DNA of 64,000 nt from Rhizobacter koreensis. GTDB lineage: Bacteria; Pseudomonadota; Gammaproteobacteria; Burkholderiales; Burkholderiaceae_C. How positions within the stretch are numbered: the stretch's first letter is position 1; every line of letters begins with the position of its first letter. The translations under genes and the position numbers were made by a program. A model generated the notes under the pieces. The model had not been told where the DNA came from. It saw only the letters and a program-made list of their open reading frames with translations, and made no database searches. Below, in pieces: positions 52,774 to 61,222 of the stretch. The stretch lies in assembly GCF_013366375.1 (NCBI RefSeq), contig NZ_JABWMJ010000006.1:62001-126000 (forward strand). The letters run 5' to 3'.

Positions 52774-53522
52774 GCGTCGCCGGTGCACGCCGCGCAGCGG
52801 CTCCGGCGCTGCCGCTCCGTGCGGAGGCGCCGCTCGTCGCGCTCGAGTCGCTCGGCGTGCGCTTCGGAGACGTCGCCGCCCTGAACGGGATCGACCTTGC
52901 GGTGCGCCGCGGCGACTTCGTTGCATTGGTCGGGCCGAACGGTGCCGGCAAGACGACGCTGCTGCACGCGCTGCACGGTCTCGTCGCGCACAACGGCACG
53001 CGCCGCATGAGCGTCCCCGCGGCACGTGTCGCGATGGTGTTCCAGCGCCCGTTCATGCTGCGCCTCTCGGCGTGGAACAACCTGAGCGTCGCGCTCTGGC
53101 TGGCCGGCTTGCCGCGCGCCGAATGGAGCGCGCGCGCGCACGAGGCGCTCGACCGCGCGGGCCTCGCGGATCTGCGCGAGCGCCCCGCCCGCGCGCTCTC
53201 GGTCGGCCAGCAGCAGCGGCTGGCGCTCGCTCGGGCCTGGGCGGTGCGGCCCGATCTGCTGCTGCTCGACGAGCCGACCGCGAGCCTCGACCCGACCGCG
53301 CGCCACGAGGTCGAAAGCCTGCTCGCGACGTTCGCGGCGGCGGGCATGACGCTCGTCATGAGCACGCACGACCTCGGCCAGGCCCGCCGGCTGGCGGGCC
53401 GGATCGTTCATCTCGACCGTGGCACGATCCGCGTCGACCTGCCGAGCGCCGACTTCTTCGCGACCCGCACCGACGCGCGTGCCGATCTGCTTTCGAGGGG
53501 AGAGTTGCCATGGGACGTGTGA
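52770..53522 (+). CDS. tupC: ABC transporter ATPase partner of the tungstate-type permease
   Basis: This is a 250-residue ABC ATPase. Walker A is [11 protein letters not shown], Walker B is [13 protein letters not shown], and the H-loop is [12 protein letters not shown]. The signature reads [14 protein letters not shown] where LSGGQ is usual, so one Gly is replaced by Val. The start overlaps the permease stop by ATGA and the 3' end overlaps mobA by 13 bases, so all three genes are translationally coupled. The context supports tungstate or molybdate import. Confidence 0.8.
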   Translation: MSVAGARRAAAPALPLRAEAPLVALESLGVRFGDVAALNGIDLAVRRGDFVALVGPNGAGKTTLLHALHGLVAHNGTRRMSVPAARVAMVFQRPFMLRLSAWNNLSVALWLAGLPRAEWSARAHEALDRAGLADLRERPARALSVGQQQRLALARAWAVRPDLLLLDEPTASLDPTARHEVESLLATFAAAGMTLVMSTHDLGQARRLAGRIVHLDRGTIRVDLPSADFFATRTDARADLLSRGELPWDV

Positions 53523-54118
53523 TCCCGAGCGCCGACATCACCGGCCTCGTCGTCGCGGGCGGCCGCGCGACGCGAATGGGGGGCGTCGACAAGGGGCTGC
53601 AGGCGTACCGCGGCATGCCGCTCGCGCTGCACGCGGTGCTGCGCCTTGCCCCGCAGGTCGGCGAGGTGATGATCAACGCCAACCGCAACCTCGCCGCGTA
53701 CGAGTCCATGGGCGTGCCGGTCTGGCCCGACGCCGTCGCCGACTATCCGGGGCCGCTCGGCGGCTTCATGGCCGGCCTCGAGCGCTGCGAGACGCCGTAC
53801 CTCGCCACGGTGCCGTGCGACTCGCCGCAGTTCCCGACCGACCTGGTGGCGCGCCTCGCGGCGAGCCTCGCCGACGCCGACGCCGAGATCGCGATGGCCG
53901 CCACCCGCGACGACGGCCGCCTGCAACTGCAGCCGGTGTTCTGCCTGATGCGCACCAGCGTGCTCGAGAGCCTGGTGCGCTTTCTGCACGCCGGCGAACG
54001 CAAGATCGCGTTCTGGGCGCGCCAGCAGCGCTTCGTCGAGGTCGAGTTCGCCGACCCGGCGGCGTTCGCCAACGCCAACACGCTCGACGAGCTGCGGCGG
54101 CTGGCGGCGGAGGGTTGA
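53510..54118 (+). CDS. mobA: Molybdenum cofactor guanylyltransferase MobA
   Basis: This 202-residue enzyme attaches GMP to molybdopterin, giving the bis-MGD cofactor used by formate dehydrogenase. The nucleotide-binding motif is [23 protein letters not shown]. The metal-binding segment is [14 protein letters not shown], and [19 protein letters not shown] is the third family block. GGGGAGAG precedes ATG 53510 inside the end of the ABC ATPase gene. Its coupling to a Mo/W transporter and the formate dehydrogenase cluster 4 kb away is coherent. Confidence 0.93.
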   Translation: MGRVIPSADITGLVVAGGRATRMGGVDKGLQAYRGMPLALHAVLRLAPQVGEVMINANRNLAAYESMGVPVWPDAVADYPGPLGGFMAGLERCETPYLATVPCDSPQFPTDLVARLAASLADADAEIAMAATRDDGRLQLQPVFCLMRTSVLESLVRFLHAGERKIAFWARQQRFVEVEFADPAAFANANTLDELRRLAAEG

Positions 54119-54257
54119 GGTGGCGTCGGACCTCGCCCCTCGCCCGGGCAGCGTGCGCACCGGCGCCCGCGGCCACGCAGCAGCATCCGCATCTCACCCG
54201 TCGCGCATCTGCCGAGAATCGCACCGCCATTGCACGGCTGTTCCACGCACCGCCAGC

Positions 54258-54275
54258 GCTTGGCCTCTGCCAAGC
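54258..54275. repeat. Short inverted repeat upstream of the OGT-like gene
   Basis: GCTTGGC (54258-54264) and GCCAAGC (54269-54275) form a perfect 7-bp stem around CTCT in the 218-base gap after mobA. It could be a weak terminator for the transporter-mobA operon or an operator for the next gene. Confidence 0.35.
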
Positions 54276-54336
54276 TCCACACCGTGCCGGGCACCTGGCT
54301 CGAGCCTGACGCCACCTGTCCTCTTCTCGCGCGCGC

Positions 54337-56310
54337 ATGACCCGACCCGGACGCAACGATCGGTGCCCCTGCGGCTCCGGCCGCAAGTACAAGCAGTGCT
54401 GCATGGGCGCGGCCGCGCCCGCGCCGGCGCCGCGACCGGTCGGACTGCTCGACCTGCTGCAGGCGGGGGTCGAGCACCACCAGGCCGGCCGCCTGGCCGA
54501 AGCGCAGGCGCGCTACCAGCAGGTGCTCGCCCTGGAGCCGCAGCAGCCCGACGCGCTCAACCTGATGGGCGCGCTCGCGTTCCAGGTCGGCCAGACCGAG
54601 ATCGCGCTGCGCCTCGTGCGCCAGGCGATCGCGGTGCAGCCCGACCACGTCGACGCGGGCTACAACCTCGGCCGCATCCTGTTCGAGACCGGCGCATGGG
54701 ACGAGGCCGGCGACGCGCTCGAGCGCGTGATCGCGCTGCGTCCCGCTTACGCGGCCGCGCACGGCAACCTGGGTTGCGTGCGGCAGGCGCAGGGCCGGCT
54801 CGACGCCGCCGCCGAGCGCTTTCGCGCGGCGCTCGCGCTCGACCCTGGCAACGCGTCGACGTGGTCGAACCTCGGCGCGGTGCTGAAGGCCAGCGGCGAG
54901 TCGGCCGAGGCACTCGCCTGCTATGCGCGCGCGGTCGACGCGGCGCCCGGCGACGCTTCGATCCACGCCAACCTCGGCCTCGCGCTCACCGAACTCGGCC
55001 GCTTCGCCGATGCCGTGCAGAGCTACCGGCGCGCCCTCGCGCTGCGGCCCGGCGACGCCGCGACCTGGAGCAGCCTGCTGTTCGCGATGCTCTACGACCC
55101 GGCGCACTCGCCTAAGGAGCTGTTCGCCGAGCACGCGCGCTACGCCAACGCCGTCGAGGGCCCGCTGCGGGGCGCCTGGGCCGCGCACCCGAACCGGCCC
55201 GATCCGGCGCGGCGCCTCAAGGTCGGCTACGTCTCCGCCGACCTGCGCCGCCATCCGGTCGCCCACTTCATCGAGCCGGTGCTCGTGCGGCGCGACGCCG
55301 GCGCCTTCGAGCTGTTCGCCTACTACAACCACGCGGTCAAGGACGCGACGAGCGAGCGCCTCGCAAGCCGCTTCGACCACTGGATCGATTGCCAGGCGCT
55401 CGACGACGACGCGCTCGCCGCGCGCATCCGCGCCGACGGCATCGACATCCTCATCGACGTGTCGGGCCATTCGCAGGGCAACCGGCTGCCGGTGTTCGCG
55501 CGCCGGCCCGCGCCGGTGCAGGTGACGTGGCTCGGCTACCCGTTCACGAGCGGCCTCACGGCGATCGACCACCGCATCAGCGACGCCCTCGCCGAACCGC
55601 CGGGCATGACCGAGCACCTCAACGCCGAAGCGCTCTGGCGCCTGCCGGGGCCGTTCTGCTGCTACCAGCCGCCCGCGCTCGACGTGCAGCCGCCCGAGGG
55701 CCTGCCGAAGGACGCCGCCGGCGCGCTCACCTTCGGCTGCTTCAACAATTTCACCAAGGTCGCGGACGACGTGCTCGCCGCCTGGGCGCGCATCCTCGCG
55801 CAGCTGCCTGAGGCACGCCTGCTGCTCGAGATCAACGGCCTCGGCAATGCCTCGTACCGTGACAGCGTCGAGACGCGGCTACTGCGGCTCGGCCTGCCGC
55901 TCGGGCGCGTGATCCTCGAGCCGCGCCGGCCCGAGAACCAGTTCGTGCTCTACAACCGGATCGACATCGCGCTCGACCCGTTTCCCTGCAACGGCGGCAC
56001 CACCACCTTCGATGCCCTCTGGATGGGCGTGCCAGTCGTCAGCGTCGCCGGCCGGCATTTCCCGTCGCGCATGGGCGCGACCATCCTCGGCCATGCCGGA
56101 CTCGGCGAACTGGTCGCGGACGGCATCGACGGCTACGTCGATCTGGCCGTCGCGCTCGCGCGCGACGAGGACCGCCTGCGCCGCATCCGCCACGGCCTGC
56201 GCGAGCGCGTCGCCGGCGGCGCGCTGCTCGACGCCCGGGCGTTTGCGAGGCACTGGCACGCGGCGCTGCGCGGGATGTGGGAGCGCTGGTGCGAACGAGA
56301 CGCCGGCTGA
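54337..56310 (+). CDS. SEC-C / TPR / O-GlcNAc-transferase-like (GT41) protein
   Basis: This 657-residue protein has three parts. The first is an N-terminal SEC-C zinc motif (NDRCPCGSGRKYKQCC, Cys10, 12, 21, 22). The second is about six TPR units (residues 35-255, for example YNLGRILFETGAWDEAGDAL). The third is a GT41 catalytic region (about 290-640). Catalytic landmarks are VGYVSADLRRHPVAHF, DVSGHSQGNRL, FNNFTKV with the probable catalytic Lys, and NGGTTTFDALWMGVPVVSV. GT41 enzymes glycosylate protein Ser/Thr; bacterial relatives modify flagellin, adhesins or other proteins. SEC-C domains bind metal and ribosome/SecB partners. The acceptor here is unknown. Confidence 0.85.
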   Translation: MTRPGRNDRCPCGSGRKYKQCCMGAAAPAPAPRPVGLLDLLQAGVEHHQAGRLAEAQARYQQVLALEPQQPDALNLMGALAFQVGQTEIALRLVRQAIAVQPDHVDAGYNLGRILFETGAWDEAGDALERVIALRPAYAAAHGNLGCVRQAQGRLDAAAERFRAALALDPGNASTWSNLGAVLKASGESAEALACYARAVDAAPGDASIHANLGLALTELGRFADAVQSYRRALALRPGDAATWSSLLFAMLYDPAHSPKELFAEHARYANAVEGPLRGAWAAHPNRPDPARRLKVGYVSADLRRHPVAHFIEPVLVRRDAGAFELFAYYNHAVKDATSERLASRFDHWIDCQALDDDALAARIRADGIDILIDVSGHSQGNRLPVFARRPAPVQVTWLGYPFTSGLTAIDHRISDALAEPPGMTEHLNAEALWRLPGPFCCYQPPALDVQPPEGLPKDAAGALTFGCFNNFTKVADDVLAAWARILAQLPEARLLLEINGLGNASYRDSVETRLLRLGLPLGRVILEPRRPENQFVLYNRIDIALDPFPCNGGTTTFDALWMGVPVVSVAGRHFPSRMGATILGHAGLGELVADGIDGYVDLAVALARDEDRLRRIRHGLRERVAGGALLDARAFARHWHAALRGMWERWCERDAG

Positions 56311-56413
56311 TGGGCGTCGCGAACGCGTCCTCGACGGCGCACCGGCTTGACTGGGCTGCCTCGACCTCGTGCCTCGCGAGCCGCGCTGGCGGCTCGGTCG
56401 CGAGGCCGACTCG

Positions 56414-56899
56414 ATGAATCGCATCTCGCCGCGCGCCAGCGTGTCGGCGCTTGCCGACATCGAGACCTCGGTGCGCGGCAGCACGGTCGTCGTCGCCGAC
56501 GACGTCACGATCGACAGCTTCGTGAAGATCAAGTTCGCCGGTGGCGACGGCGACGTGACGATCGGCGAGCGCTCGTATCTCACCTCGGGCGTCGTCATCT
56601 ACTCGGGGCATGGCGTCACGCTCGGCAAAGGCGTGCTGGTCGCCGCCAACACCACCTTCGCGGCGACCAACCACGAGTACCGCTCGCGCGAGATGCCGAT
56701 CTGGCAGCAGCGCTTCATGCCGAGCAAGGGCGGCATCGTCGTCGAGGACGACTGCTGGATCAGCGCCAATTGCGTGCTGCTCGACGGCACGCTGCTGCGG
56801 CGCGGCTGCGTGGTCGCCGCGGGCACCGTGCTGCGCGGCGAATGGCCGCCGTATTCGGTGATTGCCGGCAATCCGCCGCGCGTGATCCGCAAGCGCTGA
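56414..56899 (+). CDS. Hexapeptide-repeat acyltransferase
   Basis: This 161-residue left-handed beta-helix protein of the trimeric acyltransferase type has repeating I-G-x4 rungs: VTIGERSYLTSGVVIYSGHGVTLGKGVLVAANTTF, a catalytic-site-like TNHEYR, then GGIVVEDDCWISANCVLLDGTLLRRGCVVAAGTVL. The C-terminal VIAGNPPRVIRKR binds acetyl-CoA in relatives. A sugar O-acetyltransferase role is likely. ATG 56414 is chosen because the fold starts there. It lies between two glycosyltransferase genes. Confidence 0.8.
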   Translation: MNRISPRASVSALADIETSVRGSTVVVADDVTIDSFVKIKFAGGDGDVTIGERSYLTSGVVIYSGHGVTLGKGVLVAANTTFAATNHEYRSREMPIWQQRFMPSKGGIVVEDDCWISANCVLLDGTLLRRGCVVAAGTVLRGEWPPYSVIAGNPPRVIRKR

Positions 56900-56968
56900 C
56901 GAATCGGCCGCAAGCTCGCGTCGGAGCCCGGCCGAGCCGAGCTCGTAGCCCTCTGCGACACTGCGCCG

Positions 56969-57685
56969 ATGCTCTCCTTCATTGTCCCCGCGCACGACGA
57001 GGCCGGCTCGATCGCGGCGGTGGTCGCGTCGATCGCCGGTGCGGCGCAGGCGGCGGGCGAGCCGCACGAGATCGTGGTGGTCGACGACGCCTCGACCGAT
57101 GACACCGCCGCGCTTGCGAGCGCGGCCGGCGCGCGCGTCGTCCACGTCGACCTGCGACACATCGCGGCAACGCGCAACGCGGGTGCGCGCGCGGCCCGCG
57201 GCGACGTCTTCGTGTTCGTCGACGCCGACACGCTGATCGGCCCTGACGTGGTCGCCGGCGTGCGGGCCGCGCTCAAGGAGGGCGCGATCGGCGGCGGCGC
57301 CGCGATCCGATTCGACGAGCCGATCCCGCTGTGGGTGCGTGCGGTGCTGCCGGCGTCGATGTGGTTCGCGCGGCGCCTGCGCCTGACGGGCGGCTGCTTC
57401 ATCTTCTGCACGCGCGCCGCGTTCGAGGCGGTCGGCGGGTTCGACGAGCGCCTCTACGCTGCCGAGGAAATCGCGCTCTGCCGCGCGCTGCACGGCCAGG
57501 GCCTGTTCGTGATCCTGCGCGAGGCGGTCCTCACCTCGGGACGCAAGCTGCGCACCCACTCGATGGCCGAGCTGATCGGAAGCGGGTTGCGCGTCGTGTG
57601 GGCGGGCCGCTCCGGCGTCGACCAGCGCGCGCGGCTCGGCGTCTGGTACGGCCCACGGCGGCCTGACGACACGCGATCGGGCTGA
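56969..57685 (+). CDS. Family 2 glycosyltransferase
   Basis: This 238-residue GT-A enzyme has the opening motif LSFIVPAHDEAGSIAAVVASI, the nucleotide-binding VVVDDASTDDT and the metal-binding DAD-type motif VFVDADTLIG. GGFDERLYAAEEIALCRAL carries the acceptor-side acidic residues. No long membrane anchor is present. It probably transfers a sugar to a surface glycan or lipid. It ends seven bases from the convergent YciH gene. Confidence 0.85.
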   Translation: MLSFIVPAHDEAGSIAAVVASIAGAAQAAGEPHEIVVVDDASTDDTAALASAAGARVVHVDLRHIAATRNAGARAARGDVFVFVDADTLIGPDVVAGVRAALKEGAIGGGAAIRFDEPIPLWVRAVLPASMWFARRLRLTGGCFIFCTRAAFEAVGGFDERLYAAEEIALCRALHGQGLFVILREAVLTSGRKLRTHSMAELIGSGLRVVWAGRSGVDQRARLGVWYGPRRPDDTRSG

Positions 57686-57692
57686 CGCGTCG

Positions 57693-58055
57693 CTACCCGC
57701 CGACCCGCTTGGCCTTGCGCCCCTGCTGCTCGAGCCAGGCCACGACGCGGTCGCGATGGTCGCCCTGCAGCTCGATCGCGCCTTCCTTCACGCTGCCTCC
57801 GGTACCGCAGGCGGTGCGCAGGCGCTTGCCCCAATCGGCGAGGCCCGCCGCGTCGAGGCCGAGCCCGCGCACCAGCGTGACCGCCTTGCCGCCGCGGCCC
57901 TTGGTCTCGAACCCGACGTGCACGACGCCGTCGGCGCGGGCGGCCGGCAGCGACGCCGCGCGGCAGGTGCAGGCGGCGATCGGCTGGCGGCAGCCGGGGC
58001 ACATGCGGCCGGTCTCGGTGGAATAGACAAGGCCGCCGGTGGAACGCGGTTTCAT
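57693..58055 (-). CDS. YciH-type (SUI1/eIF1-like) translation factor
   Basis: This 120-residue SUI1-domain protein is related to E. coli YciH and eukaryotic eIF1, which influence start-codon fidelity. The N-terminal four-Cys cluster GRMCPGCRQPIAACTCRAA precedes the SUI1 domain (HVGFETKGRGGKAVTLVRGL, then GKRLRTACGTGGSVKEGAIELQGDHRDRVVAWLEQQG). Length and Cys positions match the family. The start is ATG 58055. It stands alone between GT2 and fdhD. Confidence 0.88.
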   Translation of the reverse strand: MKPRSTGGLVYSTETGRMCPGCRQPIAACTCRAASLPAARADGVVHVGFETKGRGGKAVTLVRGLGLDAAGLADWGKRLRTACGTGGSVKEGAIELQGDHRDRVVAWLEQQGRKAKRVGG

Positions 58056-58144
58056 CGGGATGGCAACGGATCGGAAGAACCGGGGGTTGGCGACTGTACG
58101 TCGAGCGCCTGAACGCGCCCACGAGCTTGCGGACAGCCGCGCCG

Positions 58145-59074
58145 CTAGCGCCCGGCGACCTCGGTGGTGGCCAGCGCGGCCCCGTCGCCCGTTACCGCGC
58201 TCGCACCCGGCTGAGCGCTCGCCGGCGGCACCCACGGCGCGCGCGCGATCGACGCATCGGGGTCGAAGCGCTCCCAGCCGCAGTAGCAGATGAAGTGGCG
58301 ATTGGCGGCGCGGCCGAACAGCGCGATGCCGAGGCGGCTGGCGACCTCCTGACCCATCTGCGTGGTGCCGCTGCGCGAGACCACGATCGGCACGCCGAGC
58401 TGCGCCGACTTGATCACCATCTCGCTGGTCAGGCGACCCGTCGTGTAGAACAGCTTGTCGGCGCCACGGACGTCGTTGAGCCACATCCAGCCGGCGATGG
58501 TGTCGATCGCGTTGTGGCGGCCGACGTCCTCGACGAAGGTCAGGAGCTCGCCGCGCCGGAACAGCGCGCAGCCGTGCACCGAGCCGGCCACCTTGTAGAT
58601 GCTCTGTTGGCCACGCATCGCGGCCAGCACGGCGTAGAGCTCGTGCTGGGCGAGGCGCCCCGCCGGGTCGTCGAACGCCGGCAGTTCGACCGCGTCGAGG
58701 TCGGTCATCAGCGAGCCGAACATCGTGCCCTGCCCGCAACCGGTGGTGACGACGCGGCTCGCGGTCTTGGCGTCGAAGCGCTCGATGCCGGCACGCGTCT
58801 TCACCGCGGCGGCGGCGACATCCCAGTCGACGGTGATCGAGTCGATGTCGGCGACGCTGTCGACCAGGCGCTGGTTGCGCAGATAGCCGAGCACCAGCAG
58901 TTCGGGAGCCGCGCCGAGCGTCATCAACGTGACGAGCTCGCGGTTGTCGACGAACACGGTGAGCGCGCGCTCGGCGGGGATCGCGATGTCGCGCTCGGCG
59001 CCGAACTCGTCGCGCACGCGGACGGGATGGGTGAGCGTCGCCGCCGCGACGGTCAGGCGGGGTCGGTGGGACAT
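58145..59074 (-). CDS. fdhD: Formate dehydrogenase sulfurtransferase FdhD
   Basis: This accessory protein transfers sulfur to the Mo-bis-MGD cofactor before insertion into formate dehydrogenase. It has 309 residues. Motifs: VRDEFGAERDIAIPAERALTVFVDNREL, SRVVTTGCGQGTMFG and KVAGSVHGCALFRRGELLTFVEDVGRHNAIDTIAGW, then GRLTSEMVIKSAQLGVPIVVSRSGTT. The E. coli protein has two Cys in this loop (CxxC). Here the loop reads CGQG with a single Cys, as in many other bacterial FdhDs. The start ATG 59074 removes a non-conserved leader. It is the last gene of the formate dehydrogenase cluster. Confidence 0.93.
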   Translation of the reverse strand: MSHRPRLTVAAATLTHPVRVRDEFGAERDIAIPAERALTVFVDNRELVTLMTLGAAPELLVLGYLRNQRLVDSVADIDSITVDWDVAAAAVKTRAGIERFDAKTASRVVTTGCGQGTMFGSLMTDLDAVELPAFDDPAGRLAQHELYAVLAAMRGQQSIYKVAGSVHGCALFRRGELLTFVEDVGRHNAIDTIAGWMWLNDVRGADKLFYTTGRLTSEMVIKSAQLGVPIVVSRSGTTQMGQEVASRLGIALFGRAANRHFICYCGWERFDPDASIARAPWVPPASAQPGASAVTGDGAALATTEVAGR

Positions 59075-59173
59075 GCGTCGAGGATAGGGGAGCGGCGGCT
59101 TGCGGCGGACGCAGCGCCGCGGCACAGGCGCCGACGTCGAGGCGATCGGCGAGCCGAGCGCCTCGCGTGCGGC

Positions 59174-59566
59174 TTACGGCGAGCGCTTCGGCCCGGTGAC
59201 GTCGACCGCGTGCGCCGGCGTGCTCGGCGGCGACGTCGCGTTGCCGGCCGGCGAGTGCGCCTCCGACGCCTCGAGCGGCTTGGCCGACGGCGGCGTGTAG
59301 CTGAACGGCCCCGGATCGGTGCACGGCGGCGTCGCCTCGGCCGGCGGCGCCTCCTTGCCGATCGATCTGACCCGCGCGCGGTAGGCCTCGGCGGTACGGT
59401 CCATGGACTGACAGAGCTGGTACGCCGCGACCTTGTCGGACCACGCGGTGCGTGCCGCGGTCTCGTCGGTCTTGGCCTTCGCCTCGGGCGTCGGCGGCGG
59501 CAGCTTGGCGAGCGCGGCGCCGCCGAACGTGGCGGCGACGAGGAGGACGAACGGTGTCACGCGCAT
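59174..59566 (-). CDS. Small secreted protein of the formate dehydrogenase cluster
   Basis: This 130-residue exported protein has a signal peptide (MRVTPFVLLVAATFGGAALA). The mature part has a helix with one Cys (WSDKVAAYQLCQSMDRTAEAYRARVRS), a second Cys in ATPPCTDPG and a Pro/Ser/Ala-rich tail. The two Cys may form a disulphide. No function is known. GAGGA lies upstream. It sits between the cytochrome subunit and fdhD genes, so a periplasmic assembly or accessory role is inferred. Confidence 0.65.
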   Translation of the reverse strand: MRVTPFVLLVAATFGGAALAKLPPPTPEAKAKTDETAARTAWSDKVAAYQLCQSMDRTAEAYRARVRSIGKEAPPAEATPPCTDPGPFSYTPPSAKPLEASEAHSPAGNATSPPSTPAHAVDVTGPKRSP

Positions 59567-59593
59567 GGCAATCCTCGGGTGGAGCGCTTTCGG

Positions 59594-60973
59594 TCAGGCC
59601 GCGGGCTGCTCGACGCGGCCGCCGCGGCCGCGCCGGCTGCGCTCGGCCGGAATCTTGCCGGCACGGATGTCGTCGTACCAGTAGCGGTGGTGAGCCTCGG
59701 CCCAGCCCTCGTCGACGTAGCCGGTCTTCATGGCGGCGTAGGCGCCGCGCATGCCGATCGTGCCGAGATAGATGTGCCCGAGGAAGACCGCGATCATCAA
59801 CGCCGCCGCCACCGCGTGGATCATGTGCGCGACGTGCATGTCGCCGCGCGTGTAGGCCAGGCCGGGCAGCAGCATGTCGAGCGCGAGTCCCGAGGCGACG
59901 ACGACGAGGCCAAGCAACAGCACGCCGAACCAGAACACCAGCTTCTCGCCGGCATTGAAGCGGTGCGACGGCGGCTCGGCGCCGCCGAACAGGCCGCCGC
60001 CGCGGCGGATCCAGTGCAGGTCGCCACGCGCGGGCAGGTTGCTGCGGATGAAGCCCACGATCATCACCAGCAGCGACACCACGAACAGCGGGCCCACGAA
60101 GTTGTGCACCGTCTTGAGGGCGTAGGTGAGCCAGCCGAACAGCACGCTGCCGGTGAGCGGCAGCAGCACGAACTTGCCGAACGCCATCACCATGCCGGAG
60201 ATCGCGAGCACCACGAACGCCAGCGCGTTGGCCCAGTGCGCCGCGCGTTCGAACGGCGTGAAGCGCTCGATCACGCGCCCGGTGTGCGGCTCGTGGCCAC
60301 CGATCGGCCCACGTCGCCAGTAGAAGATGCCGAGCGCGAACACCGTGATGACGATGAGCGCGCCGCCGTAAGGAATGATCCAGTTGTTGCGGACCTGGCG
60401 CCACGCCTCGCCGGCCGTGGTGTAGCGCGATCCCGGGTACTGCGTGAACGCCTGCACCAGCACGCCGCGTTCGGCGCCCGGCAGGTTCACCGTGCCCTGG
60501 GCGTTCCCGGAGTTGCGCACCTGGCGCCAGAACGGCGCGTTGTTGCCCGGCTGGGTGCGCGCGCGCACCGCGTTGCTCTCGTCGGCGCGCGGCTCGGCGG
60601 GGATGACGTAGCTGCCGGCGATGCCAGGGCTGCTCGCGGTCGCCGAAGCGATGTCGCCGCGAGCGTCGCGCGTGATCCCCGTTGCCGGCGGCGCGAGCGT
60701 GGCGGCGGCGGGCGGCGCCGGTGCCGGAACCGCGGCGGCCGCCGCGCCGGTGGGTGCGGGTGCGATCGGCATCGCGCGGCTCGAGGTGCCGGGCGCGTTC
60801 GGCGTGGCGGCCGTGCCGGCCGGCGCCGGGACCATCGACCGGGTCACGCCCGTTGGCGCCGTGGTCCCCGAAGGGGCTGCGCCGGTCGGCTGCGCGAGCG
60901 CTGCGGACGTTGCGACCGCCGCCAGCACGAAAGCCGTGGCGAGCGCGGCGAGACGGCGATCGAGAGTCCGCAT
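59594..60973 (-). CDS. Formate dehydrogenase cytochrome b (gamma) subunit
   Basis: This is the membrane subunit that passes electrons from the Fe-S subunit to quinone, 459 residues. The signal peptide ends ALAQ (about 28). A Pro/Ala/Thr-rich segment (about 29-120) and a short periplasmic domain (FWRQVRNSGNAQG, about 148-160) come before the membrane part. Di-haem cytochrome b helices contain His246 (FERAAHWANALAF), His290 (LKTVHNFVG), His383/386 (HVAHMIHAV) and His400 (LGHIYLG). The long Pro/Ala stretch is larger than in typical gamma subunits. It lies 21 bases after the small lipoprotein gene. Confidence 0.9.
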   Translation of the reverse strand: MRTLDRRLAALATAFVLAAVATSAALAQPTGAAPSGTTAPTGVTRSMVPAPAGTAATPNAPGTSSRAMPIAPAPTGAAAAAVPAPAPPAAATLAPPATGITRDARGDIASATASSPGIAGSYVIPAEPRADESNAVRARTQPGNNAPFWRQVRNSGNAQGTVNLPGAERGVLVQAFTQYPGSRYTTAGEAWRQVRNNWIIPYGGALIVITVFALGIFYWRRGPIGGHEPHTGRVIERFTPFERAAHWANALAFVVLAISGMVMAFGKFVLLPLTGSVLFGWLTYALKTVHNFVGPLFVVSLLVMIVGFIRSNLPARGDLHWIRRGGGLFGGAEPPSHRFNAGEKLVFWFGVLLLGLVVVASGLALDMLLPGLAYTRGDMHVAHMIHAVAAALMIAVFLGHIYLGTIGMRGAYAAMKTGYVDEGWAEAHHRYWYDDIRAGKIPAERSRRGRGGRVEQPAA

Positions 60974-60994
60974 GACGAGCCTCCGGCGAGCGCG

Positions 60995-61222
60995 CTAGCG
61001 CGCCGCGTAGTCGTTCTGGCCCTGCGCGCGCGCCCGCAGCTGCGCATCGAAGGCGGCCTGGTTGCCGGCGTTCCAGCCGCGCGCCCGATACGGCGAATCG
61101 TGCGCGGTCCACGGCGGCGTGTCGGCCTTGCGGACGCGGCCCGAGTCGATGGTCTGCACGGTCTCGCCGCAACCCCCCAGCACCACTGCCAGCCCGATGC
61201 CCAGCGCGCCGAGCCGCCTCAC
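60995..61222 (-). CDS. Small lipoprotein of the formate dehydrogenase cluster
   Basis: This 75-residue predicted lipoprotein opens VRRLGALGIGLAVVLGGC, giving a short signal with lipidated Cys18. The mature part is WTAHDSPYRARGWNAGNQAAFDAQLRARAQGQNDYAAR. GTG 61222 overlaps the fdh3B stop (GTGA), so it is coupled to the Fe-S subunit. No family is recognised. The location argues for a periplasmic assembly or complex role. Confidence 0.6.
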   Translation of the reverse strand: MRRLGALGIGLAVVLGGCGETVQTIDSGRVRKADTPPWTAHDSPYRARGWNAGNQAAFDAQLRARAQGQNDYAAR

